The notes under the pieces: model-generated | What the model saw: the letters and a program-made list of their open reading frames with translations, nothing else | Database searches by the model: none | What the model was told of the DNA's origin: nothing | Program-made: the position numbers and the translations under genes | Part shown: positions 55,815 to 63,820 of the stretch, one piece after another | Position numbering within the stretch: the first letter of the stretch is position 1 | Layout: the number at the start of each line of letters is the position of its first letter | Assembly: GCA_002381695.1 (NCBI GenBank) | Contig: DFXM01000039.1 | Location: 164,121 to 228,120, forward strand | Length of the DNA stretch: 64,000 nucleotides | Source of the DNA: Clostridium sp. UBA4108 | GTDB taxonomy: Bacteria; Bacillota; Clostridia; Clostridiales; Clostridiaceae | Direction of reading: 5' to 3'

Positions 55815-56276
55815 ATGAAGCTTAAATCCATTGTTATTACAGGAACACCACTTGTAGTTGCTGCTATTGTTTTCATTTGGTTGTATATTTTGAAATGTCC
55901 AATAGATTTATGTATTATAATCTCCTTCTTTAGTGGTATTATTGGATTATTTATTGTTATATGTATTTCACGTCTATATTATGGTAAAGAGAGCAGATCT
56001 AAAAAGATTTTTCGTCTATATGACTATCCTAAATATTATCATTATTTAGAAATTTTGATAAGCAGGTTAGATGATAGATACACTTATGATGAAGTTAGTC
56101 TTTTAGAAGAAAAAGGATTTATCAGAATTTATAATGGAAAAAATATAATTTATACTTTATCTATAGACGATGGATTAATTATTAAAGGGCATCTGAATAA
56201 TCTTCACGCTACTATTTATTTTGAACATGAATTAGAATCTATAATTGATAGAATCAATGAATATAATAAGCTATAA
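55815..56276 (+). CDS. Unrecognised two-helix membrane protein
   Basis: I do not recognise this 153-residue protein. It has two N-terminal membrane helices (about residues 7-25 and 31-50, IVITGTPLVVAAIVFIWLYI and IIISFFSGIIGLFIVICIS), then a basic junction (YYGKESRSKKIFRLYD) and a cytoplasmic-looking domain of about 95 residues ending FEHELESIIDRINEYNKL. The phrase YDEVSLLEEKGFIRIYNGKN could be a short winged-helix-like or SHOCT-like unit, but this is a guess. TAAGGAGGT is a strong ribosome site. It stands between spo0A and spoIIM with its own hairpin after it. Confidence 0.75.
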   Translation: MKLKSIVITGTPLVVAAIVFIWLYILKCPIDLCIIISFFSGIIGLFIVICISRLYYGKESRSKKIFRLYDYPKYYHYLEILISRLDDRYTYDEVSLLEEKGFIRIYNGKNIIYTLSIDDGLIIKGHLNNLHATIYFEHELESIIDRINEYNKL

Positions 56277-56297
56277 AGATTTAATAATAGTATACTG

Positions 56298-56323
56298 GGA
56301 TGTCTTAATGGGCATCCTTATTT
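56298..56323 (+). terminator. Short intrinsic terminator before spoIIM
   Basis: GGATGTC pairs with GGCATCC (one G-U pair) around TTAATG, followed by TTATTTCT. Confidence 0.65.
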
Positions 56324-56381
56324 CTATGAACATAGATAAGTAGAGAGACATAGATCGGTAAGATAAGAAAATTATATAGTC

Positions 56382-56408
56382 ATAATATTTTTAAAAAAGT
56401 CATACATA
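56382..56408 (+). promoter_or_regulatory. Candidate sigma-E promoter for spoIIM
   Basis: ATA, a 16-bp spacer and CATACATA fit the sigma-E pattern described in Bacillus (ATA-N16-18-CATACAnT) with one mismatch. It ends 34 bp before the spoIIM start. spoIIM is a sigma-E gene in Bacillus, so the match is in keeping with known regulation. Confidence 0.5.
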
Positions 56409-56441
56409 TAGATAAATAAATAATACAAAGGGGGAATATGT

Positions 56442-57083
56442 ATGACATTTAGAAACATTACAAGTAATTTTAATAAGCACTTTCATGAAAATATAGGATT
56501 ATATTTATTAAGTATATTATTTGTTTTCACAGGTATAATATTAGGAATGTATTGTGTAAAATATTTAGGCAATGAAGAAAGAAATACTATAGTTAAATAT
56601 ATTGTCTCATTAAGTAATTCTTCATCTCTCGAAGGAATTAACAATAAAGCCATTCTTATTGAAGTTCTGAAAAATAATCTTCCAATAATATTGGGATTTT
56701 GGTTTTTAGGATTAACCATTGTTGGAATTCCAGCAATTTTATTTTTAGATATTGTTAAAGGGTTTTCTCTAGGATTCACCTTTAGTTTTTTTATATATTC
56801 AATGAAAAATGGCGGGGCTATGTTATCTATTTTAGGGGTGCTTCCACAAAATTTAATATATATTCCCTGCACAATATTATTTTCGGTACTAGCTATTGAA
56901 TTTTCTTTAAATATGTTTAAGGAAAAATTGAGTAAAAATTTTAAAGGAAGTGATGGGTATAGTATTGCTACTTATACTATGTTATTTTTATTCACTATAG
57001 GAATAATGTTTATAGGTTTTTTTATAGAAATATTTTTAACTCCATATCTTATGGCTTTTGCATTGAAGAGTATAGGTGGATAA
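56442..57083 (+). CDS. spoIIM: Stage II sporulation protein M
   Basis: A 213-residue membrane protein of the SpoIIM/DUF95 family with about five helices. Family segments seen: LYLLSILFVFTGIILGMYCV, ILFLDIVKGFSLGFTFSFF and GGAMLSILGVLPQNLIYIPC. With SpoIID and SpoIIP it drives the membrane migration that engulfs the forespore. AAGGGGGAAT precedes the start. In Bacillus it lies just before xerD and drm (deoB); here a small gene replaces xerD. Confidence 0.94.
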   Translation: MTFRNITSNFNKHFHENIGLYLLSILFVFTGIILGMYCVKYLGNEERNTIVKYIVSLSNSSSLEGINNKAILIEVLKNNLPIILGFWFLGLTIVGIPAILFLDIVKGFSLGFTFSFFIYSMKNGGAMLSILGVLPQNLIYIPCTILFSVLAIEFSLNMFKEKLSKNFKGSDGYSIATYTMLFLFTIGIMFIGFFIEIFLTPYLMAFALKSIGG

Positions 57084-57086
57084 GCT

Positions 57087-57308
57087 ATGGACATGGATGT
57101 TAAGAGCTTTATTAGAACATATATAAAATGTCTAATTATACTAATTTTTATGGGAATTATTTTGCCTAAAGTTTTTGAAATAGGATTGAATTATTTTGCA
57201 GGTAGTGCAAATATATACGAAAATAGTAAATTAGTTTATAAATCTATTAACAAACAGATAGAAATATTGTATAATTATTTACACCTATTTATGTTGTTTT
57301 TGATTTAA
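57087..57308 (+). CDS. Unrecognised small membrane protein
   Basis: A 73-residue protein I do not recognise. It has one clear membrane helix (about residues 13-33, YIKCLIILIFMGIILPKVFE) and a hydrophobic C-terminal end (YNYLHLFMLFLI). It begins 3 bp after spoIIM with GGTGGAT as ribosome site, so it is probably expressed with it in the mother cell. An ATG two codons later is also possible. Being so short, it could be a remnant, but codon use and ribosome site look normal. Confidence 0.65.
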   Translation: MDMDVKSFIRTYIKCLIILIFMGIILPKVFEIGLNYFAGSANIYENSKLVYKSINKQIEILYNYLHLFMLFLI

Positions 57309-57346
57309 GTTGTTATAATTTTAATGCTTTTATGATATTATAAAAG

Positions 57347-57393
57347 GTGCCACTGTTAAATTTTTATGTTATGTAAATTTAATGGTTAGGCAC
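57347..57393 (+). terminator. Hairpin after the small membrane protein gene
   Basis: GTGCC and TTAAATTT on the left pair with AAATTTAA and GGCAC on the right, separated by small internal loops; TTAATTTGTTTT follows. Probably the terminator of the spoIIM unit. Confidence 0.6.
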
Positions 57394-57458
57394 TTAATTT
57401 GTTTTAATAATTAAGTAAAGATTAATTATAGTTATTTAAGCAGATTTAGAGTGGATAA

Positions 57459-57502
57459 TTGAAAAATAAAGATACATACTTAATATTATAATATAAGTAT
57501 GT
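57459..57502 (+). promoter_or_regulatory. Candidate promoter with overlapping palindrome for deoB
   Basis: TTGAAA (57459-57464) is followed after 19 or 22 bp by TATTAT or TATAAT. The palindrome ACATACTTA / TAAGTATGT (57474-57482 and 57494-57502) brackets the -10 and may be an operator for a nucleoside-responsive regulator. Weak promoter spacing; inference. Confidence 0.35.
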
Positions 57503-57535
57503 AAATTTAAAAAGCTGTAGAGGAAGGAGAGTATC

Positions 57536-58708
57536 ATGAATAGAAAAGTAGTTTTAATAATATTAGACAGTGTAGGAGTAGGAGAGCTTCCTGATGCAAA
57601 AGCTTATGGAGATGAAGGAAGCAATACTTTAGGAAATATAGCAAAACATATTGACGGATTTACATTAAACAATTTAGAAAAGTTAGGATTGGGATTAATA
57701 GAGGGATTAGATAGCATTAATTCTATAGATAGCCCAATTGGTGCTTATGGTAGATGTGCAGAATTATCTAAAGGTAAGGACACAATAACTGGGCATTGGG
57801 AGATAGGTGGAGTCATTTTAGAAAATCCACTAAACACTTATCCAAATGGATTTTCTAAAGAGATTATGGATGAATTTGAAGAAAAGATTGGTAGAAAAAC
57901 TTTAGGTAATGTGGTTGCTTCAGGTACAGCTATAATAGAAGAACTTGGAGAGGAGCACATGAAGACTGGATATCCAATAATATATACATCAGCAGATAGT
58001 GTGTTTCAAATAGCTGCTCATGAGGATATAATTTCAATAGATGAGTTATATAAAATGTGTCAAATTGCTAGAGATATGTTAGTTGGAGATAAAATGGTGG
58101 GTAGAGTTATTGCAAGACCATTTGTGGGCAGTGGAAAGGGAGATTTTACTAGAACTAGTAATAGACATGACTATGCTCTTGAACCTTTTAATAAAACTAT
58201 ACTTGAATATATCAGTGAAGCAGGTCAAGAAGTAATGTGCGTGGGTAAAATAAAGGATATATTCACTGGCAAAGGTGTTACTCAATCAGTATCTATTAAA
58301 AATAATATGGATGGAGTAGATAAGACCATAGAGTTTATGAAAACTCCTAATAATGGATTGATATTTACTAATCTAATTGATTTTGATATGAAATATGGAC
58401 ATAGAAATGATGTAGAAGGTTATGGTAAGGCTTTAGTTGAATTTGATGAAAGAATGCCAGAGATTATGGAAGCATTAGATGAAAACGATGTACTAATAAT
58501 TTCAGCAGATCATGGTTGTGATCCAACTACTGAGAGTACAGATCATTCAAGGGAATACATACCTGTTTTAGTATATGGAAAAAATCTAAAACAAAACGTA
58601 GAATTAGGAACTAGGAAAGGTTTTTCAGATATAGGTAAAACAATATTAGATTTACTTCAGATTGAAAATTCTTTAATAGGGGATAGTTTTATTAGTTTAT
58701 TAAAATAA
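57536..58708 (+). CDS. deoB: Phosphopentomutase DeoB
   Basis: A 390-residue alkaline-phosphatase-fold mutase that converts (deoxy)ribose 1-phosphate to the 5-phosphate. Metal-binding segments are VVLIILDSVGVGELPDAKAY at the N terminus, DTITGHWEIGG with the active Thr near residue 84, and the C-terminal ISADHGCDPTTESTDHSREY. It processes the sugar phosphates released by the two phosphorylases encoded next. RBS AGGAAGGAG. Confidence 0.97.
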   Translation: MNRKVVLIILDSVGVGELPDAKAYGDEGSNTLGNIAKHIDGFTLNNLEKLGLGLIEGLDSINSIDSPIGAYGRCAELSKGKDTITGHWEIGGVILENPLNTYPNGFSKEIMDEFEEKIGRKTLGNVVASGTAIIEELGEEHMKTGYPIIYTSADSVFQIAAHEDIISIDELYKMCQIARDMLVGDKMVGRVIARPFVGSGKGDFTRTSNRHDYALEPFNKTILEYISEAGQEVMCVGKIKDIFTGKGVTQSVSIKNNMDGVDKTIEFMKTPNNGLIFTNLIDFDMKYGHRNDVEGYGKALVEFDERMPEIMEALDENDVLIISADHGCDPTTESTDHSREYIPVLVYGKNLKQNVELGTRKGFSDIGKTILDLLQIENSLIGDSFISLLK

Positions 58709-58733
58709 ATATACAACAGAGGAGAATTTAAAT

Positions 58734-59549
58734 ATGGATTTAAAAGCTATAAAAGAAAGTGTTGATTTTATAAAAAGCAAATTAAACTATGAGCCAGAAA
58801 TAGGAATTATTTTAGGTTCTGGATTAGGAGATATGGCAGATACAGTTGAAGAGAGAATAGTAATAAAATATTCAGAAGTACCAAATTTACCTGTATCTAC
58901 AGTGCATGGTCATGCTGGTCAATTTGTCATTGGGAAATTAGGTAATAAAAAAGTAATAATGATGCAAGGTAGATTTCATTATTATGAAGGCCATTCCATG
59001 GCTTCATTGGCCCTTCCAATTCACATAATGAAGTATATTGGGGTTAAATCCTTAATAGTTACAAATGCTTGTGGAGGAGTTAATACAAGTTTTGAACCAG
59101 GTGATTTAATGTTAATTACAGATCATATTAACTTTACTTCTTCAAATCCGCTTATGGGTAAAAATGAAGAGGAAATAGGACCAAGATTTCCAGATATGTC
59201 TACTGCCTATGATAGAGAGTATTTAAAACTAGCTAAGCAGGTTGGAGCAGAGTTAAATATGAAGTTAAAAGAAGGAGTTTATATGATGTTCACAGGTCCG
59301 GTGTATGAAACTCCAGCCGAGGTAAGATTTGCAAGAATAGTTGGAGCAGATGCTGTTGGAATGTCTACAGTGCCTGAGGTAATAACAGCTAATCATTGTG
59401 GGTTAAGAGTTTTAGGTATATCTTGTATAACAAATATGGCAGCAGGAATTCTTGACCAGCCGTTAAATCATGAAGAAGTAATAGAGACTTCTGCTAAAGT
59501 TAAGACTAACTTCATAGCATTAGTTAATGGGATAATTGAAAAGATGTAA
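58734..59549 (+). CDS. punA: Purine-nucleoside phosphorylase
   Basis: A 271-residue trimeric-type purine nucleoside phosphorylase (PNP-I). The signature IGIILGSGLGDMAD is followed by HGHAGQFVIGKLG, QGRFHYYEGHS, NACGGVN and the guanine/hypoxanthine-site region PVYETPAEVRFARIVGADAVGMSTVPE. It splits (deoxy)inosine and guanosine with phosphate, handing pentose 1-phosphate to DeoB. RBS AGAGGAG, 25 bp after deoB. Confidence 0.96.
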   Translation: MDLKAIKESVDFIKSKLNYEPEIGIILGSGLGDMADTVEERIVIKYSEVPNLPVSTVHGHAGQFVIGKLGNKKVIMMQGRFHYYEGHSMASLALPIHIMKYIGVKSLIVTNACGGVNTSFEPGDLMLITDHINFTSSNPLMGKNEEEIGPRFPDMSTAYDREYLKLAKQVGAELNMKLKEGVYMMFTGPVYETPAEVRFARIVGADAVGMSTVPEVITANHCGLRVLGISCITNMAAGILDQPLNHEEVIETSAKVKTNFIALVNGIIEKM

Positions 59550-59562
59550 TGTAAATAATCTG

Positions 59563-59592
59563 ACACAGTAGTACTATTGCTACTGTGTTTTG
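59563..59592 (+). terminator. Hairpin between punA and pdp (weak terminator)
   Basis: ACACAGTAG pairs with CTACTGTGT around an 8-nt loop, followed by TTTGAG. The U-run is short, so partial readthrough into pdp is likely. Confidence 0.65.
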
Positions 59593-59610
59593 AGTTAAAA
59601 GTATGCTTTA

Positions 59611-59648
59611 GGAGGTGAAGTTTTTAGTAAAACTAAAAACAGAATATT
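59611..59648 (+). promoter_or_regulatory. pdp translation start with a hairpin between ribosome site and ATG
   Basis: A strong GGAGGTG (59611-59617) lies 33 nt before the pdp ATG. Between them GTTTTTAGT (59620-59628) and ACTAAAAAC (59632-59640) form a perfect 9-bp hairpin with an AAA loop. Folding it would bring the effective spacing to about 12 nt. An in-frame TAA at 59634 rules out an upstream start for pdp. Confidence 0.6.
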
Positions 59649-60953
59649 ATGAGAATGTATGATTTAATTTTAAAAAAGAGAAACGGGTTAGAATTAGCCA
59701 CAGAAGAAATTAATTATTTTGTAGATGGATATACAGATGGAAGTATTCCAGATTATCAAGTCTCTGCCTTGTTAATGGCCATTTACTTTAAAAAAATGAA
59801 TGAAAGAGAAACCTCCGATTTAACCATGGCTATGGTTAATTCAGGAGAGATATTAGATCTTAGCGATATAGATGGAGTAAAGGTCGATAAACATAGCACT
59901 GGAGGCGTAGGTGATACTACTACTCTAGTACTAGCACCTATGGTCGCAGCCTTAGGAATACCTGTAGCAAAAATGTCCGGCAGAGGTCTTGGGCATACTG
60001 GAGGAACAATAGATAAATTAGAATCATTTAAGGGATTTTCAGTTGAAATGCCAAGGGAGGAATTTGTTAATAATGTTAATACTCTAAAAGTGGCATTAGT
60101 AGGTCAAACTGGACAATTAGCTCCTGCGGATAAGAAGCTATATGCGCTGAGAGATGTAACCGCTACTGTAGATAACGTTTCACTAATTGCTTCTAGTATA
60201 ATGAGTAAAAAAATTGCAGCAGGTGCAGATTGCATAGTTCTTGATGTGAAGGTTGGGGAAGGTGCTTTTATGAAAACTCCAGAAGCAGCAGAAGAGTTAG
60301 CTAAAGCTATGGTATCTATAGGAAATAATGTGGGACGTAAAACTGTTGCAGTTATTTCTGATATGGATCAGCCTCTAGGATTAGCTATCGGAAATGCTTT
60401 AGAGGTTGAAGAAGCTATAGATACTTTAAAAGGTCATGGACCAGAGGACTTAGTTGAGCTAGTATTGACATTGGGAAGTAACATGGTAATGCTTGCTGGA
60501 AAAGCATCAAGTGAAGAAGAAGCAAGGAAGTTATTGGAAGATACTATAACTTCAGGATCTGCTATAAAGAAATTAAAGGAGTTTGTTAAAGCTCAGGGTG
60601 GAGAAATAGATTGTATAGATAACCCATCCTTATTTCCTAAAGCTAAATATGTAGTTCCAGTACTGGCTGAAAAAGATGGAGTTGTTAAAAAAATTCATGC
60701 TGAAGCCATGGGAATTGTAGCTATGGAATTAGGAGCAGGCAGAGCTACTAAAGAAAGCATAATTGATTTAGCTGTAGGAATAGTTTTAAATAAGAAAAGA
60801 GGACAAAAAATAAAAAATGGAGATGTCCTTGCATATATTCATAGTAATGAAGAATCCTTAGTTGAAAAGGCTAAGGAAGGAATATTAGAAAATTATGAAA
60901 TAGTAGACGAGTATGAAGATAATATTCCACTAATTCACAATATAATAAGATAA
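59649..60953 (+). CDS. pdp: Pyrimidine-nucleoside phosphorylase
   Basis: A 434-residue nucleoside phosphorylase of family II acting on thymidine, deoxyuridine and uridine. The N terminus [13 protein letters not shown] matches Bacillus Pdp. Seen are [33 protein letters not shown] (the family signature [18 protein letters not shown] follows), and the C-terminal domain [20 protein letters not shown]. It feeds DeoB. ATG 59649 is fixed by homology, though its ribosome site is unusually far (see the preceding entry). Confidence 0.96.
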   Translation: MRMYDLILKKRNGLELATEEINYFVDGYTDGSIPDYQVSALLMAIYFKKMNERETSDLTMAMVNSGEILDLSDIDGVKVDKHSTGGVGDTTTLVLAPMVAALGIPVAKMSGRGLGHTGGTIDKLESFKGFSVEMPREEFVNNVNTLKVALVGQTGQLAPADKKLYALRDVTATVDNVSLIASSIMSKKIAAGADCIVLDVKVGEGAFMKTPEAAEELAKAMVSIGNNVGRKTVAVISDMDQPLGLAIGNALEVEEAIDTLKGHGPEDLVELVLTLGSNMVMLAGKASSEEEARKLLEDTITSGSAIKKLKEFVKAQGGEIDCIDNPSLFPKAKYVVPVLAEKDGVVKKIHAEAMGIVAMELGAGRATKESIIDLAVGIVLNKKRGQKIKNGDVLAYIHSNEESLVEKAKEGILENYEIVDEYEDNIPLIHNIIR

Positions 60954-60959
60954 CTTTTA

Positions 60960-60990
60960 AAAGATCAGAAAAATTTTTCTGATCTTTCTT
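60960..60990 (+). terminator. Intrinsic terminator after pdp
   Basis: AAAGATCAGAAAAA and TTTTTCTGATCTTT are perfectly complementary with no extra loop and are followed by CTTATTT. Confidence 0.85.
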
Positions 60991-61055
60991 ATTTAAGGAT
61001 AATATAAATTATTTGGGTAAAAATAATTTCATAATAATTACTTTGGAGGTTAGTT

Positions 61056-62261
61056 ATGAAGAAAAAGTATTTTCTAAGTGTAATATTATCTTTAATTTTT
61101 ACTATACAAGTATCCATAAGTCCTATAGTACTTGCAAATCCTGAAAGAGGTGAAAAAAAAGATGGGAAAGAATCTACTAATGCTGTAGGTTTTGAACCTC
61201 AGGCAAAATCAGTGATATTAATTGAACCTAATTCAGGAAAGGTTATATACGAAAAAAATTCTCATGAGAAGTTTGCACCAGCATCTGTAACTAAAATTAT
61301 GACTATGCTTTTGGCTATGGAAGCTATAGACAGTGGAAGAATAAGCCTTACAGATAAAATAGTTTGTAGTGAAAAGGTAAAATCTATGGGCGGAAGTAGT
61401 ATGATTTTGGATACAGGAGAAGTTAGGACCGTAGAAGAAATTTTAAAGGGAATCGCCATTGCTTCCGGAAATGACGCGGCAGTTGCTATGGCAGAATTTT
61501 TAGAAGGTAGTGAAGAGGCTTTTGCAATAAAGATGAATGAAAAAGCTAAAGAGTTAGGAATGAATGATACTAATTTTAAAAACTGTACAGGATTAAGTGC
61601 AGATGGACATATGACTACGGCATCAGATATATCCAAAATGTCTATGGCTCTGTTAAAGCATCCAACTATATTAAAATATTCTTCTATATATATGGAAACT
61701 ATTTCTGAAGGAAGAAATACACCTATAGAATTAGTTAATCATAATAAATTAGTTAGATTTTATAAAGGCTGTGATGGTTTAAAAACAGGATTTACTCAAG
61801 AGGCTATGTATTGTATATCTGCCACTGCTCTTAGAGATGGTGTTAGAATGTTAGCTGTTATAATGGGAGCTCCAAGCTATAAGCAAAGAAATGCAGATGC
61901 TAGTAAATTAATGGATTTCGGATTTGCAAAGTATCAAAGTAAAAAACTAGTGGCTAAGGATGAAGAGGTAGAAAAGGTTCCTCTAAATAAAAGTGGGGAT
62001 AAATTTTACATTGCTAAAGCTAAAGATGATCTTCAAATCATCTTTGAAAAAGGAACAACAGGAGACATAACTAAGAAACTGTCTATAAATCCTGACATAA
62101 AGAAAATTAAGGCTGGGGATGTAATAGGAAGTTGTGAATACTATATGGGAGACAATTCAGTGGGTAAGGTTGAGTTATATAGTGATAGAGATATAAAACA
62201 ATCACAAATATTAAATAATATTAAAGATATGTTTACAAAATTATTCGAACACGCAGTTTAA
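61056..62261 (+). CDS. dacF: D-alanyl-D-alanine carboxypeptidase (DacF/PBP5 type)
   Basis: A 401-residue exported S11 peptidase that trims the terminal D-Ala from peptidoglycan stems. A signal peptide runs to about Ala27 (SPIVLA). Active-site motifs are SVTK with Ser77 and Lys80, SGN at 137-139 and KTG at 243-245. A PBP5-type C-terminal domain follows, and the last helix (QSQILNNIKDMFTKLFEHAV region) may be the amphipathic membrane anchor. In Bacillus dacF also follows drm-pupG and precedes spoIIA; spoIIA is not here. Confidence 0.93.
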   Translation: MKKKYFLSVILSLIFTIQVSISPIVLANPERGEKKDGKESTNAVGFEPQAKSVILIEPNSGKVIYEKNSHEKFAPASVTKIMTMLLAMEAIDSGRISLTDKIVCSEKVKSMGGSSMILDTGEVRTVEEILKGIAIASGNDAAVAMAEFLEGSEEAFAIKMNEKAKELGMNDTNFKNCTGLSADGHMTTASDISKMSMALLKHPTILKYSSIYMETISEGRNTPIELVNHNKLVRFYKGCDGLKTGFTQEAMYCISATALRDGVRMLAVIMGAPSYKQRNADASKLMDFGFAKYQSKKLVAKDEEVEKVPLNKSGDKFYIAKAKDDLQIIFEKGTTGDITKKLSINPDIKKIKAGDVIGSCEYYMGDNSVGKVELYSDRDIKQSQILNNIKDMFTKLFEHAV

Positions 62262-62307
62262 TAAATAGAAAAACTCCTATATAGTACTTAGGAGTTTTTC
62301 TATTTAT
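62261..62307 (+). terminator. Intrinsic terminator after dacF
   Basis: AAATAGAAAAACTCCTA pairs with TAGGAGTTTTTCTATTT around a 9-nt loop. The right arm itself holds the T-run, so termination could work in both directions. Confidence 0.85.
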
Positions 62308-62360
62308 ATATTTGTTTATAAATGATACAATTAATGGGAATACAATTAAGGGGGGATTTT

Positions 62361-63746
62361 ATGGATATAGATCAAAGGAAGAAACTCATACTTAGTGGAA
62401 ACATGTATAAAGCTATAATAACTTTAGCAATTCCTATAATGATTAATAATCTTATACAAACTTTATATAATTTAGCAGATGCATTTTGGGTAGGGAAAAT
62501 TGGTTCAGTAGAGGTTGCAGCCACGGGATTTGTATGGCCAGTAAACTTTTTATTTATTTCTTTATGTATGGGAATATCTATTGCAGGAACTGCATTATTA
62601 TCTAGATTTATTGGAGCTGGAAAAAATGAAGAAGCAAATAGTTATGCTAGTCAGCTATTAGTTTTAGCGTTAATTTCTTCAGTTATATTTACTATTATAG
62701 GTGTAATTATAACTCCTACTGTGATTAGACTTATGGGAGCAGAGGGAATGTTAGCAGTCCACAGTATAACCTACTTGCAAATTGTATTCATTGATACACC
62801 ACTAGTTTTTATTTTCTTTGTTTTTAATTCAATAATGATAGCGCAAGGTAATACTGTAGTTCCAACAGTATTAAGTGGAATAAGTGCAGTATTAAATGTT
62901 ATACTTGATCCTATTTTTATTTTCACTTTTAATTTAGGAGTAGCAGGAGCTGCTATAGCAACAGTACTATCAAAGGCTGTATTAATAGTTGCTATAATAT
63001 ATTTTTTAAAAGTAAAAGGTAGTGTTATTAAACCATCCTTTAAGAACTTTAGGTTTAATAAAAATATAATAAAACAAATTTTAAAAGTAGGAGTTCCATC
63101 GGCTTTAGGGCAATCAGGATCAGCTGTTGGGTTTATGATTCTCAATGGATTTATTGTTTCCTATGGAACAGCTACCATGGCAGCCTTTGTTGTAGTTAAT
63201 AGGATTACTTCACTTATAATGCAACCAGCTATGGGAATAGGAGCTGCATTGACAACAATAGTTGGGCAAAACTTAGGAGCTAAACAGGAGCAGAGAGCTG
63301 AAGAAGGATTTAAAAAATCTATTAATTTTACAGTGATATTTTCAGTCATAGGATGTATATTTTTATTAATATGGGACACTCAAGTAATTAACTTTTTTAT
63401 GCAGGCAAAGGATGATATAGAAGTAATAGAGCAAGGAATAACGTTTCTTTGGTATATTACAGCATCAATGCCATTAATGGGGATATTTAGTGTGCTACAA
63501 GGGGTATTTCAGGGATCAGGACATACGAAGTACTCTATGGCTATGGAGATTGGCAGACTATGGCTTGTGAGAATACCTATGATTTTGATTTTTAAATATA
63601 TATTTCCCCAAGTTGGAGCACAAGGTATATGGTTTTCTATGAGTTTTAGTAATCTAATTGTATGTATATATGGATATTGGATATATAGAAAAGGTCATTG
63701 GAGAAAGAATGTTATACAAAGTAGAGAGATTATTTTAGAGGCATAG
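62361..63746 (+). CDS. MATE family multidrug/cation antiporter
   Basis: A 461-residue membrane protein with twelve predicted helices in two homologous halves, a MATE exporter. Typical segments: AIPIMINNLIQTLYNLADAF in helix 1, GTALLSRFIGAGKNEEANSY after helix 2, and in the second half VPSALGQSGSAVGFMILNGF and TIVGQNLGAKQEQRAEEG. It would expel organic cations or drugs in exchange for Na or H; the substrate cannot be told. I chose ATG 62361 with GGGGGGAT upstream, 13 codons inside a longer frame without a ribosome site. Confidence 0.93.
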   Translation: MDIDQRKKLILSGNMYKAIITLAIPIMINNLIQTLYNLADAFWVGKIGSVEVAATGFVWPVNFLFISLCMGISIAGTALLSRFIGAGKNEEANSYASQLLVLALISSVIFTIIGVIITPTVIRLMGAEGMLAVHSITYLQIVFIDTPLVFIFFVFNSIMIAQGNTVVPTVLSGISAVLNVILDPIFIFTFNLGVAGAAIATVLSKAVLIVAIIYFLKVKGSVIKPSFKNFRFNKNIIKQILKVGVPSALGQSGSAVGFMILNGFIVSYGTATMAAFVVVNRITSLIMQPAMGIGAALTTIVGQNLGAKQEQRAEEGFKKSINFTVIFSVIGCIFLLIWDTQVINFFMQAKDDIEVIEQGITFLWYITASMPLMGIFSVLQGVFQGSGHTKYSMAMEIGRLWLVRIPMILIFKYIFPQVGAQGIWFSMSFSNLIVCIYGYWIYRKGHWRKNVIQSREIILEA

Positions 63747-63769
63747 GCATGCATGGAATTTATTAAATA

Positions 63770-63820
63770 TATAAACTTGACCTCCTTAGAGTTCTAATAG
63801 CTAAGGAGGTCAAGTTTATA
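63770..63820. terminator. Bidirectional terminator between MATE gene and DUF1540 gene
   Basis: TATAAACTTGACCTCCTTAG pairs perfectly with its complement at 63801-63820 around an 11-nt loop. T-rich arms on both sides suit the two converging genes. The stop codon of the leftward DUF1540 gene lies inside the right arm. Confidence 0.88.

Noticed and set aside
59615..59662. Leader peptide GTG frame overlapping the pdp start
   Set aside because: The GTG is part of the Shine-Dalgarno itself and has no ribosome site of its own, so translation from it is unlikely.
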